Assembly: GCA_964593905.1 (NCBI GenBank)
Contig: CAZQLE010000171.1
Coordinates: forward strand, 1 to 8,548
Source of the DNA: CAZQLE01 sp964593905
GTDB lineage: Bacteria > Chloroflexota > Anaerolineae > Anaerolineales > Anaerolineaceae
Reading direction: 5' to 3'
Length of the DNA: 8,548 nucleotides
Shown here in pieces: positions 1-5,759 of this stretch. How positions within the stretch are numbered: position 1 is the stretch's first letter; every line of letters starts with the position of its first letter. Position numbers and translations under genes: made by a program. The notes beneath the pieces are model-generated. The model was not told the origin of the DNA, searched no databases, and was given only the letters and a program-made list of their open reading frames with translations.

Positions 1-1289
1 GTGAAGCGCCCACCCCTCAGACGCCTTTCTTTATTGGCTCGCTCACCAAATCTTTCACCGCCCTGGCGGTGATGCAACTGGCCGAGGCTGGCAAAATTGA
101 GATCGATTCACCCGTCCAACGCTATCTGCCCTGGTTTCGGGTTGCCAATTTGCAGGCATCGGCACAGATCACCATCCGTCAACTGTTAAACCAGACCAGC
201 AGCCTGCCGACGCTGCCCGGAATGACCGGCCTGGCTAATTTCGACAACCGGCCCGCTGCAGCAGAGCATCAGGCACGCGCCTTATCCACACTCGTGCTAA
301 AGCGCCCACCCGGCTCGCAGTTCGAATACAGCAACCTGAACTACAACCTGCTCGGGCTGGTCATCGAGGCCGCCAGCAGAGAAGACTACGCCGGTTATAT
401 TCAGCGTCACATTTTCGAGCCCCTGGGGATGCGCCACAGCTATACGGCAAAGTCTGAAGCCCGGCCAAACGGTCTGGCCGCGGGCCACCGCTACTGGTTT
501 GGCGTCCCCATTGCCGCGCCCAATCTGCCCGTCCCGCGCGGGTCGCTGCCCTCCGGCCAGCTCATCTCCAGCGTCGAAGACATGGCGCACTACCTGATCG
601 CACACCTCAATGAGGGCTGCGGCAACGGAGCGCAGATTCTTTCGGGGGCAGGCATCGGCGAACTGCACCGCGGGGTTGCAGAGATCGTTGAAATGGGGCT
701 TTCGTTTGGGTCCTACGGCATGGGCTGGATCAGCCAGGGAACCGGCGCCGCGAGGATCGTCTCGCACAGCGGCATTGTGCCAGATTTTGGCGCTTTTATG
801 GCTATCGTGCCCGCGCAAAAAAGGGGCCTGATTTTGCTCTTTAATGCGAACCACGCCCTGTTGAAGATGACCCTGGACGAGCTGGGCTTAAACGCGGCCC
901 AACTTCTCGCCGGGCAAAACCCTGCGCCGCCCCGGTTTGCAATCAGCCCCGGTGTCTTGCGCGCCCCGCTGCTCATTCCTGCCCTGCAGATGGCCGGCGT
1001 CGCCGCCACACTGCGGTTGACCCGCCGGTGGCGCAGCGATCCCACACTTCATCCTGAGCAGAAACACGCCTGGCGGTCTTACATCCTGCTGCCGCTGATC
1101 TCCAACCTGTCTTTTGCGTCTGCCGTGGTGTGGTTATGCAGAAAGGGAATAGGCGGTTTTATGCGGCTATTTATGCCCGATCTTTACTGGACAGCCCTGA
1201 TCAGCGCCGGGTTCGCCGGAATCTGGGCCGTCTTGCGAACAGGCTTGCTGTTGCGGGCCCTGCGGCCCGGGGAGAGGATGGTCCCATGA
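1..1289 (+). CDS. Class C beta-lactamase-fold serine hydrolase with membrane tail (5' end missing)
   Basis: The reading frame is open at the left edge (first full codon at 3), so the N-terminus is missing; the ATG at 69 lies inside the conserved domain and is not the start. Visible beta-lactamase/D-peptidase motifs are SLTK (nucleophile Ser at 39-41, Lys at 48-50), YSN (327-335) and HSG (765-773, in place of KTG), the usual set for the class C/AmpH/esterase family (Pfam Beta-lactamase). The catalytic domain ends near base 930. About 115 residues follow with three likely membrane helices (about 960-1015, 1078-1140 and 1165-1260), so the enzyme is probably membrane-anchored with its active site outside. 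The substrate cannot be read: peptidoglycan peptides, D-amino-acid peptides and esters are all possible. It overlaps the next gene by four bases (ATGA), indicating translational coupling. Family call is firm; substrate unknown. Confidence 0.9.
   Translation, partial: EAPTPQTPFFIGSLTKSFTALAVMQLAEAGKIEIDSPVQRYLPWFRVANLQASAQITIRQLLNQTSSLPTLPGMTGLANFDNRPAAAEHQARALSTLVLKRPPGSQFEYSNLNYNLLGLVIEAASREDYAGYIQRHIFEPLGMRHSYTAKSEARPNGLAAGHRYWFGVPIAAPNLPVPRGSLPSGQLISSVEDMAHYLIAHLNEGCGNGAQILSGAGIGELHRGVAEIVEMGLSFGSYGMGWISQGTGAARIVSHSGIVPDFGAFMAIVPAQKRGLILLFNANHALLKMTLDELGLNAAQLLAGQNPAPPRFAISPGVLRAPLLIPALQMAGVAATLRLTRRWRSDPTLHPEQKHAWRSYILLPLISNLSFASAVVWLCRKGIGGFMRLFMPDLYWTALISAGFAGIWAVLRTGLLLRALRPGERMVP
1271..1277 (+). 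promoter_or_regulatory. Ribosome binding site for the M28 peptidase
   Basis: GGAGAGG lies 8 bases before the ATG at 1286, inside the end of the upstream gene. This purine-rich site and the ATGA stop/start overlap decide the start at 1286. The longer frame reaching back to 1130 would overlap the serine hydrolase by 160 bases and would add a basic stretch with no family resemblance. Confidence 0.75.
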
Positions 1290-2563
1290 ATCAGACGATC
1301 AGCAGAGAAGATGCCCAATACGCCCTGGATATCGTTAAAACGATCTGCGCACAGGTGGGACCGGGTCTGCCGGGGACTGTTCAGGAACGGGAACGGGCCG
1401 GTATGCTCAAAATGGAGCTGCAAGCGCACCTGGGCGCTGAAAACGTGACCGTCGAGGAATTTACAGTTGCGCCGGGGGCCTTCACCGGCTCGGAGCGGAT
1501 GAGCGCCCTTTTCATACTGGCGGCCGTCCTGCTAAATCTGGCCGCCGGGTTCCTCTTCGGGCGTTTTCCGGCGGGTGCGGCTGCCGCGGCGGCCATGACA
1601 GCCGCGGTGTTCTCCATCCTCCCCGTGCTGCTGTTTATTTTTCAGTTTATCCGCGCCGGTGAGATCATCGATCCATTGTTCAAACAAAAAACCTCCGTTA
1701 ATGTGATCGGAACCCTGCGCAGGCCCGGAACGCAGACGGTGAAACGACTGCTCATTCTGGGTGGACACCACGACAGCGCCTGGGAAGATACCTGGCTGCG
1801 TTTGCTGGGGTACGGGTTTTATCTCGCCTCTGCGACCCTTTTTCTGGGAATGATCGCCATGCCGGTGATGAGCATCATTCAGTTGGCAGGGGTGATCTCA
1901 GATAACGCCGCCGTCGTTCACGCTGGAACCCTGGGCCGGGTGATGCTGGTCTACCCGCTGGCCCCCGCCATTCTTTTTAGCTTTTTCTGGCATCGGGCAG
2001 TGAAAAGCGGCGGGATCGTACCCGGTGCGGTGGATAACCTCGCTGCCAGCGCGCTTACTGTGGCAATGTGCCGGTTCCTGGTGGAGAACCCCGCTTCTAT
2101 TCCAGAAGATACCGAAATCCGCTTCATCTCCTTTGGCAGCGAAGAGGCCGGCTTGCGCGGCTCACGACGGTATGTCGAACGCCACCTGGATGTGTTAAAA
2201 CGTCTGGATGCCCGGCTGCTTAATTATGAGATGGTCGCCCACCCAGAAATTGCCATCCTGACCTCAGACAAAAACGGCATAGTCGGGCATGACCCCGAAA
2301 TGGTGAAAAGCGTGGTCACAGCGGCACAACGCGCCAGAGTACCCTACAGGTTGCAGGCCGCCAGCCTCGGCACCGCGACCGACGCGGCACCCTTCAGCCA
2401 GGCGGGTCTTAAAGCCACCACCTTGATACCCTTTAAGTTTCCACAACAGTTTGTGGGCTTCTATCACCAGCGCCGGGATGGGCCAGAAAAGGTGACCATC
2501 GAACCACTGTTCAATGTGCTGAAACTCACCCTCGAATGGATCGAGCAGAAAAAAGCACCCTGA
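1286..2563 (+). CDS. Membrane-embedded M28 family zinc metallopeptidase
   Basis: A 425-residue protein with the M28 aminopeptidase motifs in order: HHD at 161-163 (H-x-D), VDN with Asp250 as the expected metal-bridging Asp, SEE at 285-287 (Glu286 general base, Glu287 ligand), NYEM with Glu315 where M28 enzymes normally have Asp, TDAAPF at 365-370, and YHQRRD with His394 as the last ligand. The family hydrolyses N-terminal residues of peptides with two zinc ions. Hydrophobic stretches at about 73-92 and 96-122 form one membrane hairpin. Stretches at about 173-204 and 216-235 form a second hairpin lying between HHD and Asp250, so it interrupts the metal site in the chain. No signal peptide is seen; the first 60 residues are soluble. 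It is coupled to the serine hydrolase and followed by the methyltransferase after 71 bases. A glutaminyl-cyclase-like activity, also found in this fold, cannot be excluded. Confidence 0.87.
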   Translation: MNQTISREDAQYALDIVKTICAQVGPGLPGTVQERERAGMLKMELQAHLGAENVTVEEFTVAPGAFTGSERMSALFILAAVLLNLAAGFLFGRFPAGAAAAAAMTAAVFSILPVLLFIFQFIRAGEIIDPLFKQKTSVNVIGTLRRPGTQTVKRLLILGGHHDSAWEDTWLRLLGYGFYLASATLFLGMIAMPVMSIIQLAGVISDNAAVVHAGTLGRVMLVYPLAPAILFSFFWHRAVKSGGIVPGAVDNLAASALTVAMCRFLVENPASIPEDTEIRFISFGSEEAGLRGSRRYVERHLDVLKRLDARLLNYEMVAHPEIAILTSDKNGIVGHDPEMVKSVVTAAQRARVPYRLQAASLGTATDAAPFSQAGLKATTLIPFKFPQQFVGFYHQRRDGPEKVTIEPLFNVLKLTLEWIEQKKAP

Positions 2564-2622
2564 AAGAGATCGAATCTGCTCAAAATGAAAGCCGCCGTAT
2601 CTTCCGGTTTTTGATATGGAAC

Positions 2623-2628
2623 AAAGGA
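2623..2628 (+). promoter_or_regulatory. Ribosome binding site for the methyltransferase
   Basis: AAAGGA sits 6 bases before the ATG at 2635 and fixes that start. The longer frame from 2536 would overlap the M28 gene by 28 bases, has no such site, and would add 33 charged residues ahead of a typical methyltransferase. Confidence 0.6.
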
Positions 2629-2634
2629 AAAGCA

Positions 2635-3168
2635 ATGAAAACACAAAAAGCAGTTATGAAATCAAATCGAAAAATCACGCTACTGAGCATCCTTCAAAAC
2701 TCAAAAGGATTGAACATCGTCGGGCAGGGCGGGAAAATCATCCTTTTCACGCTGCCATCCCTGATCGCAGCCATCTGGGCCAATATCGCTTTGCCCCAGA
2801 TCGCGGCATTGCCAGAGGGGGTGCGCTTCATCCAGCCCGCGGGATATTTCATCCTGATCCCCGGTCTCCTCCTGTGGGGAATTGCGCTGATCCAGTTGCT
2901 GGCCGGCTTTCCCAGAGGAAAACTGGTCACCACCGGCGCATATGGCGTTGTCCGCAACCCAATCTACTCCAGTGTCACCTTCTTCATTTTGCCCGCCGTC
3001 GCGCTGCTGACCTTCACCTGGGTTTATTGGGTTGTTTCGGTTTTTCTATATGCCGGTGTAATGATTTTCATCGGCAAAGAAGAACAGCAGCTCACACAGG
3101 TCTTCGGGAAGGAATATGAAAACTACCGCTCAAAGGTTGACCGGCTGATTCCTTTCAAGAAACCCTGA
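2635..3168 (+). CDS. Isoprenylcysteine carboxyl methyltransferase (ICMT)/phospholipid-methyltransferase-like integral membrane protein
   Basis: A 177-residue protein with about four membrane segments (about 34-52, 66-91, 112-126 and 129-147). The family signature is in the C-terminal half: TTGAYGVVRNPIY at 99-111 (usually TxGxYxxxRHPxY; Asn108 replaces the common His), then EE at 149-150 and FGKEYENYRSKVDRLIPF at 157-174. In ICMT and PEMT enzymes these elements form the S-adenosylmethionine pocket at the membrane face. Family members methylate prenylcysteine carboxylates, phospholipid amines or other hydrophobic acceptors; many bacterial members have no known substrate. A second in-frame ATG at 2656 is possible, but AAAGGA favours 2635. 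It sits 35 bases before the radical SAM gene in the same presumed operon. Fold call is strong; substrate unknown. Confidence 0.85.
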   Translation: MKTQKAVMKSNRKITLLSILQNSKGLNIVGQGGKIILFTLPSLIAAIWANIALPQIAALPEGVRFIQPAGYFILIPGLLLWGIALIQLLAGFPRGKLVTTGAYGVVRNPIYSSVTFFILPAVALLTFTWVYWVVSVFLYAGVMIFIGKEEQQLTQVFGKEYENYRSKVDRLIPFKKP

Positions 3169-3192
3169 GTTTGAGTTCGTTTTGACATTCTT

Positions 3193-3197
3193 GAGGA
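3193..3197 (+). promoter_or_regulatory. Ribosome binding site for the radical SAM gene
   Basis: GAGGA lies 6 bases before the ATG at 3204 in a short AT-richer gap, supporting the start. No promoter or terminator hairpin is visible in the 35-base gap, which fits co-transcription with the gene before it. Confidence 0.6.
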
Positions 3198-3203
3198 TGA
3201 AAT

Positions 3204-4550
3204 ATGAAAGTCTTAATTATCTCCACAAATTCTCTGGCTGCCTCGCCGACCGGGCCAGCCTACATCGCCGGTGCTGCGCAGCGGGCCGGGCATACCGTTG
3301 AAATCTTTGAATGCCTGTTGGCAGAGGATCTTTTCGCTGAACTCAAAGCCCACATCTTCAGGTTCGGTCCAGATGTGATCGGAATCTCGATCCGGCTGGT
3401 GCACGGCTATATCATCGATGAAACCGCCCCATACAACACCCGCCACCTCGATCTGCGAACCAATGTCAGCCAGGTTGTTGATGCCGTCCGCCTGGCAACC
3501 GATGCCCCGATCATCCTGGGCGGGCCGGGCTTCAATTACTACGCCAGCGATTGGTTGGAATATCTGAACCTCGATTACGGCATCCGCGGTGACGCCGACT
3601 TTTCCTTCCCGCTGTATCTGGAACGGCTCGAAGATGCTGACAGCCTGACCGACATTCCGGGCTGCGCCTTCCGCCATGACGGGCGGGTTTACAAGACCCC
3701 CCGAGACCGGATAGAGAACCTGGATACGACCGCATTTCCGGCCTATGAGCTTTTGGATGTGGAACGATATCAGCGGGCGGGAATATCGCCCGGAATTTTG
3801 ACCAAACGCGGCTGTACGTTTCGCTGCACCTACTGCCCCTATCACTCGCTTGAGGGTGCGCAATACCGGCTCAAGACACCCGGACGCGTCGTCGATGAAA
3901 TGGAACACATTCAACGGGTATTCCCGGCGAAGATGATTATGTTTTGTGAGAACAACTTCAACGTTCCCAAAGCTCACGCCGAAGCGATTTGCACCGAAAT
4001 GATTGCTCGAAAAATGGCCGTGCCCTGGGGCACAGGCGATCTGCGCCCGATGGGGATCACAGAAGATTTCTGCCGGTTGATGAAAGAATCGGGCTGCGGC
4101 TATCTCAATTTATCCATTGAAAGTGCATCCGATACCATGCTGCGCCGTATGCGGCGCGGTTACACGGCTGCCGATGTCGAGCAATCTCTGTGCTGCCTCG
4201 AAAAATCAGGGATCCCGTTTGGGGCCTCGTTGATGATCGGATCGTCAGGAGAAACGCCCGAAACGATTCAAGAGACTTTCGCTTTCATGGACCGGCATAC
4301 CATCCCGCTGGGCACCTGGGTAACCATTGGCATCTGCCTGTGGACGCAGCGCCAGGAAATTCTCGCCGATGCGCGCTCGTCTGGTCAGCTTTCAGATCAA
4401 CAGAGCCTCTTCGACCCGGCCAACTATCTTTCTCCTGAACTGCCCAGATCGTTTATGGAAGATCTGATCGGCGCTCTGCGCTCGAAAAAGGGCTACAGCG
4501 TTCAGGTCAACCAGCCTTACGCAGGCTATCAGTGGAATGAGGCCCGATAA
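3204..4550 (+). CDS. Cobalamin-binding-domain radical SAM protein (class B-like)
   Basis: A 448-residue protein. Residues 1 to about 145 resemble a B12-binding Rossmann-like domain: a start strand (VLIIST), a PTGPAYIAGAAQRAGH segment at 15-30, a GPDVIGIS strand at 55-62, GGPG at 106-109 and YGIRGDAD at 125-132. The DxHxxG motif that supplies a lower-axial His is absent, as in many class B radical SAM enzymes. The radical SAM core starts near 196 with CTFRCTYC (Cys204, Cys208, Cys211), the CxxxCxxC ligands of the 4Fe-4S cluster. Later strands include LNLSIESASD at 301-310, a typical SAM-contacting region. In place of the common DD-x-F motif it has CENNFN at 248-253. Class B members methylate unactivated carbons or build rings in lipids, hopanoids, bacteriochlorophyll and natural products; this substrate cannot be read from sequence. 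The tail after the core is short. It sits between an ICMT-like methyltransferase and a Ddn-like reductase. Confidence 0.88.
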   Translation: MKVLIISTNSLAASPTGPAYIAGAAQRAGHTVEIFECLLAEDLFAELKAHIFRFGPDVIGISIRLVHGYIIDETAPYNTRHLDLRTNVSQVVDAVRLATDAPIILGGPGFNYYASDWLEYLNLDYGIRGDADFSFPLYLERLEDADSLTDIPGCAFRHDGRVYKTPRDRIENLDTTAFPAYELLDVERYQRAGISPGILTKRGCTFRCTYCPYHSLEGAQYRLKTPGRVVDEMEHIQRVFPAKMIMFCENNFNVPKAHAEAICTEMIARKMAVPWGTGDLRPMGITEDFCRLMKESGCGYLNLSIESASDTMLRRMRRGYTAADVEQSLCCLEKSGIPFGASLMIGSSGETPETIQETFAFMDRHTIPLGTWVTIGICLWTQRQEILADARSSGQLSDQQSLFDPANYLSPELPRSFMEDLIGALRSKKGYSVQVNQPYAGYQWNEAR

Positions 4551-4566
4551 AGATGGGCTTATTTGA

Positions 4567-4573
4567 AAAAGGA
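4567..4573 (+). promoter_or_regulatory. Ribosome binding site for the Ddn-like gene
   Basis: AAAAGGA is 8 bases before the ATG at 4582, in the 31-base gap after the radical SAM stop codon. It supports the start. Confidence 0.55.
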
Positions 4574-4581
4574 AAAGTCGT

Positions 4582-5136
4582 ATGAACCAGACCCTGATTG
4601 AGCCAGACGTTCGAACATTTCCGGTCAAGGGTACAAACCTGGCAAAGATTCTATCTGATCCGCAGCATCGGCAGTCGTTTCATGCGCAGCTCAAGCGCTA
4701 CAACCCCATGATCGTCGGGCTTTACAAGGCCGGTCTGCTGCCGTTATTTGGGATGAGCCGGACGGTGATGCTGCTCACCACGCGCGGCAGAAAAAGCGGA
4801 AAACTACGCAGCACGCCGATCGGGTATTTCCGCATCGGCGGCGTCATTCACCTGTTTTCGGCCTGGGGCAAAGACGCCAGTTGGTATAAAAACCTGTCTG
4901 CCTGCCCCGCTGATGTCTGGGTTCAGATTGGCCTACACAGGTGGCCGGTTCAAGCCCAGGTGTTGGAAGACCCGCTGCTCATCCTGCACACACTTGAACA
5001 GTTCGTGACCGAATCGCCTGCCCAGGCCCAATACCTGTTTGGGTGGGAGCCGAATCAAGACCGCTTGGATCAGGCCGATTTCTCCGAAATAATCCGGCGG
5101 GTGTTGATCGTGCGGTTCGTTCAGAAGAAAAAGTAG
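4582..5136 (+). CDS. Nitroreductase-family deazaflavin (F420)-dependent oxidoreductase, Ddn-like
   Basis: A 184-residue soluble protein of the split beta-barrel F420H2-dependent quinone/nitro reductase family (Ddn type). The signature TTRGRKSGKLRSTPIGY lies at 66-82 and GKDASWYKNL at 96-105, followed by a DVWVQIG strand at 111-117; these form the cofactor pocket and barrel in the family. The first 40 residues are a less conserved helical lead, which in Ddn helps membrane or quinone contact. The expected reaction is hydride transfer from reduced F420 to a quinone-like or unsaturated acceptor. Use of F420 here is inferred from the family, since no F420 biosynthesis gene is in the window. It is the last gene of the + strand unit and ends 34 bases from the convergent AHSA1 gene. 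I see no terminator hairpin in that gap. Confidence 0.85.
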   Translation: MNQTLIEPDVRTFPVKGTNLAKILSDPQHRQSFHAQLKRYNPMIVGLYKAGLLPLFGMSRTVMLLTTRGRKSGKLRSTPIGYFRIGGVIHLFSAWGKDASWYKNLSACPADVWVQIGLHRWPVQAQVLEDPLLILHTLEQFVTESPAQAQYLFGWEPNQDRLDQADFSEIIRRVLIVRFVQKKK

Positions 5137-5170
5137 GCCACCCCTCTCATAAACACAGATCAATCCAGGC

Positions 5171-5656
5171 TTACATCCTTTTCAACAACTCTGCCAGTTG
5201 ATCGGCGCACTGCCCCCAGCCCTGATGAAAACCCATTTCTTCGTGGCGTTTCCGGTTCTCCACGCTCCAGTGCAGCACCCGCGCGGTGTATCTGGTTTTT
5301 CCGCCCACATTCTCAAAGGTGAGAATCACGGTCATGAACGGCTCAAGAGAGGGCACCCAGGCCTGGGTGTAGGCATCGGTGAACACCAGTCGCTCATTCC
5401 TGACCACCTCCAGATAAACACCGCTGTTGGGAAAATCCACACCTTCAGGGCTGCGCATGGTGATGCGGTTGGCCCCGCCCGGCCGAACGTTAAGTTCTGC
5501 ATGGGGGGTCGTCCACGGCAAGGGGGCAAACCATTGCCGTAGCAGTTCAGGTTCTGTCCAGGCGCGATACACCTTTTCAGGCGGTGCGTCGAAAATGCGC
5601 TGTAAAACAAGTTCTCTGTCGGCAAGATCGGCCTGACCAGAATTGTGGTTATCCAT
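5171..5656 (-). CDS. AHSA1-type SRPBCC domain protein
   Basis: A 161-residue protein covering one AHSA1 (activator of Hsp90 ATPase homologue 1-like) START/SRPBCC domain. It opens with a strand and FDAPPEKVYRAWTEPELLRQWF at about 22-43 (seen in short blocks DAPPEKVYRAWT and LLRQWF). RPGG at 58-61 and a strand rich in aromatic and acidic residues follow. It ends with the family's typical long helix (MGFHQGWGQCADQLAELL, 141-158). The fold makes a deep hydrophobic cavity for lipid-like or aromatic ligands; bacterial members often have no assigned role and many are not Hsp90 cochaperones. The start is supported by GGAGG at 5667-5663, 6 bases upstream. It lies 103 bases after the oxidoreductase, so it may be in the same unit or use its own promoter. 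Confidence 0.9.
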   Translation of the reverse strand: MDNHNSGQADLADRELVLQRIFDAPPEKVYRAWTEPELLRQWFAPLPWTTPHAELNVRPGGANRITMRSPEGVDFPNSGVYLEVVRNERLVFTDAYTQAWVPSLEPFMTVILTFENVGGKTRYTARVLHWSVENRKRHEEMGFHQGWGQCADQLAELLKRM

Positions 5657-5759
5657 TATTTTCCTCCATCCATACCTGCATTTTCACCCCGGTCATTTCA
5701 AGTGAGCGGCCGGGGCGGTGTGTATGGCAGGATTATACTTTATTCGGACTATTTTTGTA
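5657..5759 (-). promoter_or_regulatory. Leader of the AHSA1 gene with a candidate -10 box and hairpin
   Basis: On the - strand a perfect TATAAT lies at 5737-5732, about 75 bases before the ATG at 5656, but no good -35 hexamer is found at the right distance. Between them CCCCGG (5687-5692) and CCGGGG (5710-5715) can pair as a 6-base stem with a 17-base loop. GGAGG at 5667-5663 is a strong ribosome site. A weak independent promoter is possible; read-through from the oxidoreductase is equally likely, because no terminator is seen after 5760. Confidence 0.35.

Noticed and set aside
4..311. Twelve-base direct repeat AAGCGCCCACCC at 4-15 and 300-311
   Set aside because: Both copies are in coding sequence in unrelated contexts, and a repeat this short in GC-rich DNA is likely chance.
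297..854. 185-codon open frame on the - strand inside the serine hydrolase
   Set aside because: It is antisense to a region holding the YSN and HSG motifs, and its translation has no family features.
1130..1285. Upstream extension of the M28 peptidase frame
   Set aside because: It overlaps the serine hydrolase by 160 bases, whereas the ATG at 1286 has a good ribosome site and a standard ATGA overlap.
3213..3977. 254-codon open frame on the - strand inside the radical SAM gene
   Set aside because: It is fully antisense to a gene with clear B12 and CxxxCxxC motifs, its translation shows no recognisable domain, and it has no supporting start context. GC-rich codon use makes such mirror frames common.
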